A DNA stretch of 64,000 nucleotides, taken from contig CM055092.1 of the NCBI GenBank assembly GCA_029204225.1, positions 64,531,190-64,595,189 on the forward strand, written 5' to 3'. Position 1 is the stretch's first letter, and every line of letters starts with the position of its first letter. Of this stretch, positions 1-11,340 are shown one piece after another. The position numbers and the translations under genes are program-made. Under the pieces are notes generated by a model that saw only the letters and a program-made list of their open reading frames with translations, was not told the origin of the DNA and did no database searches. This DNA comes from Diphasiastrum complanatum (lineage: Eukaryota > Streptophyta > Lycopodiopsida > Lycopodiales > Lycopodiaceae).

Positions 1-371
1 CAAGAAAGAAGAGCAAGGACATCCGATTTCAATTCGATAGAGGTTCAACCTGCTTTATTGAAATGAACATGTAAAATGAATCACAAAGTACCACTATATA
101 TATTGGATTTTAGGGTTTTGGCCTCAAATCGTATTGGCCAATTTCCACCTCCCTTATTATTTGTAATTTGAACCCTTTTTTTATTCACTAACTTGACTAT
201 TAGGCCTTGCGACATTTAATGCCCGCAAAAAGTCCTAAAGTCATTTTATTACCTTTAACTAATCAAATAACTATTTGATCATCGGGTTGGACTTACACAC
301 GTAGGGTGCCAAATTTCTCTCACTTATTAACTAGGGTTAGGGTTGCCTTGGAATCCGCAAACCCTCCAATA
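1..371 (-). repeat. Gypsy-type LTR fragment, minus strand, cut by the window edge
   Basis: Read on the minus strand, this stretch follows the LTR at 38101-38857 through several landmarks: CCTCCAA at the 5' end (here near 369), the GCGTGTGTAAGTCCAACCC-like block, the GGACTTT..TTTTTGCGGGC block, AGTTAGTGAATAAA, and TTTCAATAAAGCAGG near position 50. It is diverged, with many mismatches and small indels, so it is an older member of the family. Whether an internal region follows lies outside the window. Confidence 0.8.
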
Positions 372-764
372 GTCTTATTTCTGGCTCTAGTTAGACTCAC
401 GCCTGACTTTTATTAAGTGGTACTGGACTTTCTCCATGATTTTCAGGCGCAGCTCATTGAAATCACGTGCATGTGAAAAAAAGACTTATTAGCCTTGGAC
501 AACCAATTTGATGTCGTCCACACAATGAATCTCTTCTCCTAGGATCCACCCAGCATCGCCGCACGGTAGTACAGTGTCTAGCTATTGGTAGCTAATTAGG
601 GACTTTGTCTGATGCCATTGGTAGATTTGGATCAAAACATAACGAAGACAAGCAGTCATCCCATCTCATCGGAATGGATGCCAAAGTAGCCAAATCGTTT
701 GCAAAACTGGTTGATTATCTGACCGTTGGATCAAGTGAAAAAAGATATTCTTGGGCATAGTGAT

Positions 765-793
765 GTAAAGCTTGCATTGTATGCAAGCTTTAC
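765..793. repeat. Perfect short inverted repeat (13-bp arms, 3-nt loop)
   Basis: GTAAAGCTTGCAT (765-777) is followed by TGT and then by its exact reverse complement ATGCAAGCTTTAC (781-793). It could form a small hairpin. No T-run follows, and no function can be assigned. Confidence 0.8.
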
Positions 794-1313
794 TTCCGGC
801 GCCACTGACACCAGCATTGTCCCCGATGCCAGCACTGCCACTGCTGCTCCCGGCGCCACTATGACCAAAATCCAGCCGGTGCCAAGTTCCTATAGCTGAA
901 AAACTTTGATCGGTTCTAGCGAAGTCCAGAGAGCTCGGATCGATGTGCAATCACCTCACATGATCTAGGCATGATTAAAGGAAGCCTGAGGATCAATAAA
1001 TTCTAGAGAGAGAAAATGACTTTCTAGATAGAGAACTATAGGGGAATGCGGGTTGTGACTCAGGGCGAGCTCCAACCAAGTCTCAGCTTTCCTTGTTGGA
1101 ATGTTGTCCTGGCACCCGCCTTGGCATGCTAGTGTCATGGAGACTAGGGTCGTTCACACACTTGAAATGTAAACTTCTCAGATTTATTAATAAAGTGAGA
1201 TTTTCCTCAAACTAACTCTGATTACCTTCTGGGTTTCAGTGTTCAGGAAAAGCGCCAATTGTAAGGCCGCTTCAAATCTTTTTGATCTGGCACTTAGCTG
1301 AGGGTTGTATCCC

Positions 1314-1387
1314 GGGATGCCAGCGGTATGTCGTCGGGACCATTTGGTCCGGGATGCCAACAGTATGCTGTCGGGACCATTCGGTCC
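1314..1387 (+). repeat. Two-copy 37-bp tandem repeat
   Basis: Units 1314-1350 and 1351-1387 both begin GGGATGCCA and end GGACCATTYGGTCC. They differ at only a few positions. Each unit contains the near-palindrome GGACCATTTGGTCC. Confidence 0.85.
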
Positions 1388-1769
1388 AGGAACTGGTTGT
1401 CTTCGTATCTGTCATGGATTGTGGTTCTGAGTGTTCCTTGCATGAACGTGAATCCGTTAAGCTCTTGGGGAACAGGCTCTAACATGTCGGTTGAGTTGGA
1501 TGGCTTGCTTGGGTTGTTTATGGCTGTCCAGTCTGGCGTGGTGCTAGGTTGGCTTCCAGCACTCGTGACGAAGCTTTGAGCTGGTTAAGTCTGATGTAAC
1601 TCAGACGACTTGCTTGGAATGGATGTTACTCGTTCGTAACGAAGCTTCAAGTTAGTTAAGTTTGATGTATGTCAGGCGGCTTTCTTGGAGGGAAGTCACC
1701 CACATTGGACCCCCGGTCTGGCATGGCACTAGGTTGGATCTCAACGTTGGTTTCCGAACTTCAAGCTAG

Positions 1770-2915
1770 TTAAGTCTGATTGTTGTTGGCGAGTTGGCTG
1801 CTTGTATGTCAAGTGGGTTCACGACAAGAGTTGAAAGCCGGGAAGCTAAGTCGTGATTCCCGACAGCTCCCTTTGAGATGCCTGCACTACACATAGGCTT
1901 GGAGAGCTCTATGGAAATCCACGAATATATTCCAACTGAATCCTTGATGGATAATTGGCTAGTTTGGTGTGTGGATGGTAATTTGATCCAAGGCAACACC
2001 ACAATCCTTCCATTTATTTTGTCGTGGCATAGGCACATAATATGGATCTATGCGCAATTGTTTGGGACTTGTCACATAACTCCTTATGGAATCTGTAGTT
2101 TTTTCGAAGATTGTTCTCCTCCATGGGGGTTGCTCGCCCAATGCTGGCAGCTTGTCTAACTCCTCCCCTACTTCAATTTCTGAAGTTTTAAATTTGACGA
2201 CCTAGCCACCTCTCGATGATTCATGTAGATTATGTTTTAGGAAGTTCTAACGCTTGAGATTGATCCACATCCATTTGTCCAATGCCCAAGTCATCATGTC
2301 CCTGATCTTGTGGTGGTGGCGAAAAGCCTGGCATGACCAGCATGCGGATTTGTGGCATTGTGGCCGCTAACTACTCATATTCTTTTATTATGACTTTGGC
2401 CTTGGCTAACTCTGTGGCTGCTTTATCTTTAAAACCGTCGAACCTAGCCTGAGAACTGGATAGAGCCTGTTTATAGGTCTCGAGTTTTTTAAGCAAGTAA
2501 GTTATCTCATTTTGCAAGACAAGACACTTTGCTACAAGGATATGATGTAGATTGTCCCGCTCTTCTGCCACTACATCCGATTCTTTTAAAAATAGCTCCT
2601 TTTCCAATTGTGCCATATCCAACTGGCCTTACAATAGGAGAACCTACTACCTGGTGTCTTGGACGGCTTTATCAACTTCTTCTTAAGCATTTATCAAAGC
2701 ATTCTAGAGCTTGGCCACATAACTCTCCAGTGTGTCTTCATGTTGTTTGGCCTCCTTGAGATCGTGATGCCTCTAACTTGGCTTCATGATGTCTCGCGAT
2801 CTGTAGCTCCCGATTGATTTGTATCAGCTTTTGATTGATCAATGTGCTCTTTGAGGCAAGATTTGAGATTCTTTTTTCCATAGCTGATTTTTCCTCTATC
2901 ATATTCTGGACCATT
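1770..2915 (-). pseudogene. Relic of a retroelement ORF with coiled coil and conserved C-terminal block
   Basis: Minus-strand translation matches, in the same order, the long ORF at 51607-54231. Around 2915-2820 lies a segment with EKRIS.LASKSTLI (compare EQRISDLGSENTLI on the plus strand near 52.95 kb). At 2622-2371 there is a helical segment with EITYLLKKLETYKQAL and ELAKAK. At 2141-1959 lies the C-terminal block with RRTIFEKTTDSIRSYV, QLRIDPYYVP and ITIHTPN. Several frame changes and stops separate these blocks, so it is not functional. It shows that the ORF family exists in more than one copy and evolves as a protein, because similarity is clearer in protein than in DNA. The N-terminal globular part was not found here, so this copy is truncated. 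Confidence 0.7.
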
Positions 2916-3744
2916 CAACCTAGGTGTGTATGCATTCCCAAGATGTCACAAGAATCAAGAGTAATCAGTGGTATTCTGGTGCCGAATGGGAGAATGAAGA
3001 TTCATTTCTTCGGATCTCTTTTTATAATAGCATAGACAAAACTCTTACAACTTTGAAAAATGCATATTTATTTATATACAACAATCAGTTTGGTTTTAAG
3101 TTCGTACAAGTTTTTTATTAGAAATGAATTTTAAGTTCTTATGATTTTTATTTAGACAATAAGAATACAACTAGGCTTGGAATGAGTTTTTATTTGTGGA
3201 TCTACAATCGAGGGAGTAGTTGTGTGTATTACGAGTATCAATCCAATGGGAAGAGGGTAAAGCTCGTAGTGGGAGTGAGAATCTAGGTACCAAGGTCGTC
3301 AAGTTTAGTGTAGGATCTAAAAGTGGAATGGGGCCTAGATTTGGGTGTTGTTCTTTCTTTTGCTTCTCTTTTTCTTTTTGTTCTTTTCTCTTTATTGGTT
3401 TTCTTTTGTTCTTTTTGGTCTCTTCTTGGTTATCTAGGCATCATTGGCTCTAGATCTTCTCCTCGTGAGGTTCATCTTCTCAAGAAAGGTGAGCAATCTA
3501 TTAAAACCTCCTACCTACGGATCTTAATGATGTCTTCTTGGTTTTGCATGGATCTAACACCTATTTTTCTTGTATGTGGATCTTATAGATTAGTTATTGG
3601 AACTAGTTGTGGTGAATGCTTGTGCTAATGATGGAGCTTGAATGTGAGCATCATTAACAATAACATGTAAGCATTCATCATCCACAATGGATTGCATCCA
3701 CACAAAAAAGGAGGCCCTTAGACAATGGAGGTAGGAAAGGAGAA

Positions 3745-3841
<97 letters not shown>

Positions 3842-5837
3842 TTGAAGGCTCTATGAGGGTTGGAGAGGATTATTTGGACTTCGAAGCTTCATAGAATGGA
3901 AGGAACTTTTCTAATTCATAAATAGATTTAAAAACACAACAAAAAGAGAGAGATGAGAGACTGAGGTGCAAGGATGTTCAGGTTATCAAATGGGCATTAT
4001 CTCCTCCCCTTGTATGAACATGGCAAATAAGTACAATGGTAGTCTATAGCTATTGCTTTAAGAACAAGATTAAGACCATGAAGTGCAATTGAACTAGTCA
4101 TCAATAAGATAAGCTCATTAAACTCCGCATGAGTCATTCTAGGTTCATATTGCTTGTTTATATTCAACAAGGAATCATACATGCAAGCTATTGCGTGTCA
4201 ACACTTGCTAAGATGATGAAAAGGCTATGAACCACCATCCATAGGTCTTATGCATTGTAAGTATCTAAGATTTCTACCCTGATGCTTTTAGTTATGAATT
4301 TCATGCAACTACATGTTATGCCGGATTTTTGCATGCTGATGGCTTGAGCACAACCTTGTTAATAGACCACAAACTACAATAAGCAATTAATTAAGCTCAA
4401 GTATTTAGAAATCTAGTTTGAGAACTATCTATTTCAACATTCTAAATTATGTTGCATGCAAGCGAGAGGCTACAATTTTTTTTTTTCTAATGAGATTGAG
4501 ACAAATGATTATGGCATGAATAGGAGCTGCATTCGACTAAAGTAATTACTCTTAGTGAGCCACTCACTATGCATAGCCACTAACTATGGCTAACCATATC
4601 CAGCAAAAGCCATCTTCATTTTTAGCAAATGTTTCCAGTTCTATGCATATAATCATAATCCTCCATAGTTTTTAGTAATTAGAATACACATGTAACCACT
4701 TTCCATCATCACAAGAGAAAGTAGTAGCTCAATTTAGCTTTCTCTATTCTTCAATCTTCATCAATTCACTTGAGAGATTCTATTCTAGAAGTAGTAAAAT
4801 CTCACAAGCCATTGAACTGCTTTGCCGCACCTGCATGCATTCACAATGACACTCATAGTATGGAAAAGGCCACTAGATTTTTTTTTTTTGAGTCGTTGAA
4901 TTTCTGTATTCATTTCTTGAAATTGTGAATGACATTGTCCATCATGAAATCATAAATATCACATTTACTACTACTTTTACGAACATCAATTTAGAGATAA
5001 TTAAGCTATAAAACTACAAAGATTTATTAATAGTGCAATATTGTCAATTTACTATTTTAACAATAATGCATATTTTTGTGACCATTGATTGTGAGATTGT
5101 GACATGATAAATACTCGAATATAATTGTTGAAAATCTAAAACCATTAATATTAAATAGTGAATATGAAAATTACAGCTGTTGTTTTTAAGTCAAAATTGG
5201 CATTATTTAAATCACAAATTAGTCAATGTTGAATTCTAAAATCATGACACTTTAAATTTCAAAGTGAGAAAAAAACATTTCAATTACTACACAACATTAT
5301 AAGTTGGGAAATGACTAAATATTTTTCTTATTGAATGGTAGTTTCTCATGTCAAATATTTACAATTCTCAAAACACCACAATAATGGCCAGACCTTTGTG
5401 GTATGTTACAACATTTTTCAAAGATAAAAAGAATGTACTTTATTATATGCAAGAAAACAACAAATCATCAACAAATTAGATTTTTGCTAGATTCTTTCAA
5501 CATGCAACTTCTAACTCGGAGTCCTTGGTGAGAGGAATTACAAGGATGAAAGGATTTAGAGAGAGCTATTAGGTTTTTATAGAGAGAGAAAATCCATGCT
5601 AGAAAGAGAAAGCTAGTAGAAGAAAGTGACAAGAGATTGGACTATGAGAGTAGGCAAATGTGAGAGAATAGGAAGGGTAGAGATAATGTGAGAAAGGTGA
5701 CATCGAAGAGAGAATAAGAGGAAGTAGGCTGAGTAGAGAGAGAAGGTACAGATAAATCTAGTAGCAAAGGGCAACTAGAGAGAGAAGAATACTATAGAGA
5801 TATATCACAAGCTATGGGAAACATAAGACATAGATAC
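2916..5837. other. No gene seen; AT-rich DNA with a CT microsatellite
   Basis: Short frames exist on both strands but none has protein-like composition or a recognisable domain. From about 5550 to 5800 the plus strand is rich in GA (many GAGAGA and AGAGAA runs). Nothing else stands out. Confidence 0.5.
3748..3837. repeat. (CT)n microsatellite
   Basis: An uninterrupted TC dinucleotide run of about 90 bp. It is one of several very long CT/GA tracts in the window. Confidence 0.98.
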
Positions 5838-5843
5838 TTAGAG

Positions 5844-6330
5844 GCATAGTTGCAGCGCGATTCCCGAATCGCGATTCAGAATCGCGATTCCGATTCGCGA
5901 TTCGGGATTTTCCCAAAATCGTGTAGAATCGATTTTTTTTTTTTTGAAATTTTTTTAGGCAATATGGGTATCAGATGAAAGCTCTGATCGAGGGGATTAT
6001 GATTGTGTAGTTTGCCGACTGTTTCGGGTGCGAAACACCAAAAAGTGTGTTTTCACTCGAGGAGTTGGGGGGCGTTGCTGAAAACCAGAGCAAATGACAA
6101 CCAAATAGCTACTGAAAATAAGATCTGTTTGTGCCTCATCTACTGCACTTATGAGAGGCAAAACGCTGGTTTGACCATTGATCCCCTAAAAAAATTTCAG
6201 CAATAAGCTATTTTTCCAAATTTTTTTTTTTTTTTTTTTTTTTTTGCGATTTTGGGTCGCGAATCGCGATTCGCAGAATCGCGACCCGCGAATCGCAGAC
6301 CCAGCGAATCGAGATTCGCTGCAACTATGC
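5844..6330. mobile_element. Small non-autonomous DNA transposon (MITE-like) with CGATTC-rich ends
   Basis: The ends are inverted: GCATAGTTGCAGCG at 5844-5857 and CGCTGCAACTATGC at 6317-6330. The six bases TTAGAG occur on both sides (5838-5843 and 6331-6336), as expected for a target-site duplication. Just inside both ends lie clusters of GCGATTC/GAATCGC words in both orientations, so each end can itself fold. The 487-bp body has T-runs (about 5932-5945 and 6221-6245) and no coding frame. The superfamily is unclear: a 6-bp duplication does not match the 8 bp of hAT, the 9-10 bp of Mutator or the 3 bp of PIF/Harbinger. It lies about 450 bp upstream of the PPD2 start codon. Confidence 0.75.
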
Positions 6331-6781
6331 TTAGAGATAGTATGTCCCTTGCCAAGGAAGACTCTAAAAGCTTGTAGCTTGTTTTCAAGTAACGATGGAA
6401 GCTCCCCAACTCCAAGCCACTTTTCCAACTCCCCAACACCTACAATAAGAGTAAAGGAGGGCGCCACACCCCCTTCCTTATATACTTTATGAAGAAGGGG
6501 TCATGTTCTTGCAGGTGATCAATTTGTGTGCAACACATCACTTGAACACTTTAGTCTTAACCCGGGGTGAGGAGAGAGCTAGTGATCCCAAATCACAATT
6601 GCCATCCTCATTCATGGATGATGATTTTCCCCTCAAAATGATGGAAATGTGATCGGTCAGAAGTGGCCAAAACCCTTATGTATGTTTCTTAGTTTAGGGC
6701 CTAAAAACTTGACATGAGTGAAAGATATAGCTGCTTAGGAAGAAGAGAGCACCCAGAGAGAGAGCGAGCGAGAGAGAGGGC
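6331..6781 (+). promoter_or_regulatory. Upstream region of PPD2
   Basis: This 450-bp stretch separates the small transposon from the PPD2 start codon and should hold the core promoter and 5' leader. A purine-rich stretch with GAGAGA runs (about 6745-6779) ends directly at the ATG, typical of plant leaders. An upstream ATG at 6714 opens a different frame that overlaps the PPD2 start; if transcripts begin before it, it could reduce translation. No convincing TATA box was identified. Confidence 0.4.
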
Positions 6782-7399
6782 ATGGCATTATATTTGCGTT
6801 CCTCTCCAGCTCCTTGCTCGTCCTCCTTTCCTCTCCTTTCTGCCCTACTCCTGCATTCCCCCTCCATTCCTCCTCACAATCGCCTGCACTTCACCGCATC
6901 TTTCACTCAATCTTCACAACGAACATCTTTATCATCATCATTATTCTCCTCAGCACCAGCATCTTCTTCTTTGTTAGGTTTGTCTCGGAGATGCCTCTTC
7001 TTTTCTCTTTTCTTTGCTGCAAGCTCCTCACAAGCCCTGCAGGCCAAGCAGCCCGCGTTGCCGGACACTCGAGGCTACAATGTGTTCGTAGATAACCTGG
7101 ATGGATACTCGCTGTGGTATCCAAAAGGCTGGATCCAGGTAAGGGGAGCCGGGGCAGACATTTTTTTCAGAGACCCTTTAAATCTGGATGAGAACGTGAT
7201 GGTGAACTTCAGCTCGCCATCCTCGTCAAGGTACAAGGTTGTGGAGGATCTGGGACCTCCCGAGGAAGCAGCAAAGAAAGTGTTGCAGCAGTACCTCACG
7301 GAATTTATGTCCACCAGACTTGGAGTGCGCAGAGAATCCAGTATTGTTTCATGTCGCTCGAGAGTTGGAGGTGATGGGAAGACTTATTATGAAATCCAG
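6782..7399 (+). CDS. PPD2: PsbP domain-containing protein 2, exon 1 (residues 1-206)
   Basis: First exon of a nuclear gene for a chloroplast PsbP-family protein. Members of this family sit in the thylakoid lumen and are linked to photosystem II; the exact role of PPD2 is less defined than that of PsbP. Residues 1-68 are rich in Ser, Leu and Pro with few acidic residues, like a transit peptide. Residues 69-88 (RR, a hydrophobic stretch, then ALQA) look like a twin-arginine lumen-targeting signal. The PsbP fold starts near residue 97 with YNVFVDNLDGYSLWYPKGW, followed by GADIFFRDP, then DLGPPEEA and YLTEFMSTRLG. The exon ends at CAG|GTATTT (donor GT at 7400-7401) in phase 0. In the genomic frame the reading continues to 7633, but that part is intron and does not resemble PsbP. 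The ATG at 6782 is the first in this frame after the purine-rich leader. Confidence 0.88.
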
Positions 7400-8149
7400 G
7401 TATTTTCTGCTTTTGCAAATTTGTTATTGCCAGACAACGTAGAAGTAAATGCGTTTAATCAAATGTTTTCGATTGATTTTAGGGTCAAATTGTTCTATTC
7501 GGATAAGGGACACGTGCCACCCGGATTGCTATTTTTCCACCAGAAAGTTCACATAATATCTTCGGCTCACTGCAGAGTAGTGCTTGCATGTTCTTCGCCA
7601 TTTAAATTAAGAAAAATTACTTTTGCAACGTGATATTGGCAAGAATGTGTTGCTTCATGCACTCTACATTTTTTTGACAAAAGTGATCCTCACATTGACA
7701 TGGGTGGCTGCTTGCATTGAGCGAGGCAAAGGTCGCATGCGTGAATACGCCAACACCTAGTGTTTTTTGAGATGTTACGGTGAATTGAACCTAGCACAAT
7801 ACTTTCATTTTTGAAGGCAATGATGGTAGTAAAATCATAGTCTTTACAGTTGTTATGTCAAGGATTTTTGCACGCGGATAGATATCCACCTATGATACTT
7901 GTTACTGGCAATCGCCAAAAGATCGATCACTCGCACTAGTAGATCATAGTTCCCTACTCCTAGTACTTCAATAAGGTCGTTAGCGATTTCTTTTTTGAGC
8001 TTATAGTTCTTTTCAAATCTTCTAGGCCTTTTCACCATTTAGAAGAACTCTTGATAAAATGAACTCGGATGCAATTTAAATCTAGTCACTTTGATCCTTT
8101 TGCTGTAGTTCTTTATGCTTATGTGTGTCACTTTGTCGATCACATCTAT

Positions 8150-8440
8150 CGTTCTAGAACGCATTTCGGAACATGATCCGAAACGTGATTCGGGAAATCC
8201 CATTAGTGTTTCTCGGGATGTGCACTTAAAACTTTTTATTTAAAAAAAAAATCAAATTTGTTGGTATGTAAAATTGTTTAGATAGTCTTTAGAGTTTTTT
8301 GGCTACTATTAAGGGTTTTTTAGGCTATTTATTGGTTTTTCTTTAAAACCTCTATGAAAAAATTTATTAGAAAAAAGCGATTTGGAATGTTCGTTCTGGA
8401 TTGCTGTTGCAGCAGAACACAATTTGCTGCAACATTGCTT
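8150..8440. repeat. Possible relic related to the CGATTC-rich small transposons
   Basis: Contains clustered TTCGGAAC / GATCCGAAAC / GATTCGGGAAAT words followed by an A-run, then GCGATTTGGAATG and GTTGCAGCAG near the far end. The layout recalls the small element at 5844-6330: motif-rich ends around an AT-rich core. No clean terminal repeat or target duplication could be set, so this is a weak call. Confidence 0.3.
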
Positions 8441-9080
8441 CTAACCAAAGGATCTAGTTCCTAGAGGTAGTTCATTTTTTATATGCTAATCAAGAAACAA
8501 GATATTGTGCACAAGAAGTATCAGAGTACTCAAGTTTGAGCTAGATATTATAGTGACTAGGGAATGTGGAAACAGGCCATGCATTCCCAAACCTGCTCTG
8601 GTTGGGAACATGCTTGAGAATGTGAGTTCAAGAACATAACATGGGAATTGTCGTTAATGCATTCTCTGGCCACAATTTATCCAAAGACTCAAAAACAAGA
8701 TAATTGAAGGAGGAAGCCTTGGGAACGTGTTGGTTGGTCATAGTTTCTGCCAATTCTTGAAAACGAGATAAATGAAGGAGGAAACCAAAAAGTCAAGAGG
8801 TATTTTACATATAATTTGTTTATATAGTAGTGCCATTGCATAAATATGATACTCATCCTTATCTTGTTTGTATTATGTGTAATTTCAGTATACAAAATTC
8901 TATAACTTTTAGATTTTAATGTGTATGTATATGTTTTTATTATATGTTATTACTTGGCATCCCCGTTCCTGTTCCCATTTTTTCAGGGACATTCTTGTTA
9001 CCGTTTCCTGTTCACTATGATATGATGAGCCCATGGATCATCCAATCTAGATTAAGCCTCTCTAACTTGCAGGAGGTGTC

Positions 9081-9515
9081 TGTTAGAGTTAATGTTCACA
9101 TTGTTACTCCTAATGTTATCATTCAGGATCAATTAGAATTATTGGGCCATGCCTGCGTGCTAATTCTAGGGGCCTTTACCTGTATTTAGTAAAGTCAAAT
9201 TGGACTTTAGTTCGAGATTCTAGTACTTGATTTGGAGCACAAGTCTTGCTATAGATAGGTGTTGGGTGCTTTTACCTTATATAGAGACATTAAATAGGCA
9301 ATTGCTTTTAGATTGCTTTTGCTTTTTGGCATAGATTATTGTCTATAAGCATGTAGTGCGTCCTAGTCCATAGATAATGGGACATAGTTGGAGTACATCT
9401 CAACGTTATGCTTCATCATTGTTGTTTGTGTTCTCTCTCATGTGTATGACTATTGTCTAACAACAATAGGAATCTTGTCTTGGGTTACTTCTATGAGCAA
9501 GTCAGTTTTCTAACA
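9081..9515 (+). repeat. Copia-type LTR
   Basis: Starts TGTTAGAGTT and ends TTTTCTAACA, giving matched TGTTAG/CTAACA termini, 435 bp apart. It is followed at once by a near-canonical initiator tRNA-Met primer site, which fixes it as a 5' LTR on the plus strand. No second copy of this LTR was found downstream in the intron, so the element is truncated. Confidence 0.75.
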
Positions 9516-9527
9516 TGGTTTCAGAGC
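9516..9527 (+). promoter_or_regulatory. Primer-binding site, initiator tRNA-Met type
   Basis: TGGTTTCAGAGC differs by one base from the common plant Copia primer site TGGTATCAGAGC. It directly abuts the LTR end CTAACA. Confidence 0.75.
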
Positions 9528-10862
9528 ATAGGTTCAAGATTCATCATTCGAGAAAACATAGAGGTACTCAACGAACGGGATCAATCATCATATGAAGATT
9601 GATTCAATCGTCTTCAAGGTGTGGAGGTGGTGTCTTTAGCCAGCTCTCAATTTCAATTTTCGTCTACAAGGGTGGCAGCTTTGTGGAAGGAGATTTGACT
9701 CTACAAGGAGAAGAGTTGTGCTACAGAGGAGACTACGAAGTCTGCCTCATATCTTAAATAGAGATCAATTGCTGGAGGTTTAGTTGTTTGTTGTAGGTTC
9801 GCTGCAGAAAGTTGCTATAGTTTTGCAAATTAGGTTTCACGGCGGATTGCTGGAGAATTCATTATTCCAAATTGCTGCAAATTGATGCAGGATGCTGGAC
9901 AGCTTGATAAAGGCAGATTGATCATTGTTCTGGAAACATCGAAAATTGATGCTAGTTTGCTCATCTATATTTCTGCAGATTGGTTGTAGATTTAAGTGAT
10001 CTGAGTGGAAGTAGTACAAATTCTTTGAGACTAGTTGAACCGCTGGTCCGATCATGTTGAGGCTAGTTGAAGTACTGGGTTGAGCATAAACAATTTATTT
10101 AGTTGCTTCTTATGTTGGAGTGCTAATTTGGAGGTATTGAATCATTGATTTGATGGCAGAAATAAATCCATTTCCTAGTTTGTCTGTTGGTTTGAGGAGA
10201 AATAACTCATTGCTAGTGAGTGTTCATCTAAGCGAAGAACCTGAGCAAAGTCAAATTTGAGCGTAGACAGATCTGAGCAAAGACAGACCTGAGCAAGGGG
10301 CTACATCTATTTCACTAGTATGAGTGAAGAAAGATTCGAGGGGCTACATAAAGTTTTGTACCAGATTTTTCACACAGAAGATTTGCTGATCCGTGAAGAT
10401 ATCACAAATTTTAAGGCATATAGCTAACTGCACTTATTGCCAAGGTTCTGGTTTTCTAGCATGTTGATTCATCACCAAAGGAGCATGAACAGCATGTTGC
10501 AGATAGTACTTTTTTGCACGCAAGTGAAAGTACATCAAGGCAATCACATACTAGTGGGAGTTTATCACATGTAAGTTGAGGACTACTATATGCAAGACAA
10601 AGCACGAGGATGACTATTTATACAAGTGGTTGGAAGTTACACAAAGGTCAACTTCAAAAGGAGGCCAAGATTGGACAAGGTTAAATCGAGGTTAGAATTG
10701 ACAAAGGTGCAAGCTCTAAGAGAGTTGTATGGAAAATATTGACTATGGGTCTATATCTAGGTAATTTGATATTCAAGTCAAGAGGATCTTTCATTGTTTC
10801 ACAGCTTCCTATAATGGTGGCAAATGATAAGTTCATTGTTACAAGTGACAGGTGTGATAAGC
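9528..10862 (+). mobile_element. Decayed internal region of a Copia-type element
   Basis: Follows the LTR and primer site. No gag or pol frame is recognisable over this stretch, so it is either very decayed or derived from a non-coding, non-autonomous element. Where it ends within the intron cannot be decided from sequence alone. Confidence 0.4.
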
Positions 10863-10941
10863 TTTGTGGGAAATTTGGTTCAAGAAGAAAGGTTCATTTC
10901 TAAGAAATGAACCTTTCTTCTTGAACCAAATTTCCCACAAA
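10863..10941. repeat. Perfect 79-bp palindrome (39-nt arms, 1-nt loop)
   Basis: The left arm 10863-10901 (starting TTTGTGGGAAATTTGG) and the right arm 10903-10941 (ending CCAAATTTCCCACAAA) are exact reverse complements around the single base A at 10902. The arms contain GGTTCAAGAAGAAAGG. No mismatch was found over 39 positions, whereas the surrounding intron is decayed, so the palindrome is young or maintained. It lies inside the PPD2 intron and would be transcribed into a long hairpin. Confidence 0.95.
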
Positions 10942-11340
10942 ACATGTACTTTATGCATGGACACAACAAGCAAGTCGTCATTCTACTTTGTATCGGTTTG
11001 GGAAGACAAAGATACCAAGGAGCAATATAAAGCTTTGTATCGAGTACAAAGATCCAAGGTTTCTAGTTGTCTAAAATGTCTCGTTTCTATCTAAGTCATA
11101 GTAGCCATTTTATGTGATAGAAACTTGCTTGTCTATTTGAACTAAAATCATTTGAGATCTATGATCAATCAAAGTGATTGTTTGTTGTGGTTGTTGACTA
11201 AATTCTTGGATACCATCCAAGTCATAGTTGGTCGTTCATGTGTTGGTACCAAGTGAGATCAATTCTACTAGGAAGATCCAGTTTGAGTTGGAGAAACGTT
11301 GTTTCTTCAAGTTTTCGAATCTATGCAAGTTCATGTTTTG

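Larger units (their letters stand above)
372..1765. other. No gene seen; short repeats only
   Basis: No convincing coding region. Visible structure is a perfect 13-bp-arm hairpin at 765-793, two GGCGCCACT boxes nearby (799-807 and 854-862), a 37-bp tandem duplication at 1314-1387, and imprecise repeats of roughly 90 bp between about 1535 and 1760, each with an AGTTAGTTAAGTYTGATG-like core. The stretch lies between an LTR relic and a retroelement ORF relic, so it is probably decayed retroelement sequence. Confidence 0.5.

Noticed and set aside
666-950. 94-codon minus-strand frame with Gly/Ser/Ala repeats
   Set aside because: The composition comes from GGCGCC-type repeats and no domain or neighbour supports it.
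6714-6977. 87-codon frame overlapping the PPD2 start
   Set aside because: It is in a different frame from PPD2, has no domain, and is best seen as an upstream ATG or chance frame.
7400-7633. Extension of PPD2 exon 1 to the stop at 7633
   Set aside because: Similarity to the PsbP family stops at the CAG|GTATTT donor, and the true C-terminal half lies at 15563-15784.
10864-11094. 76-codon frame across the palindrome
   Set aside because: Its first half is simply the palindrome read through, with no protein-like features.
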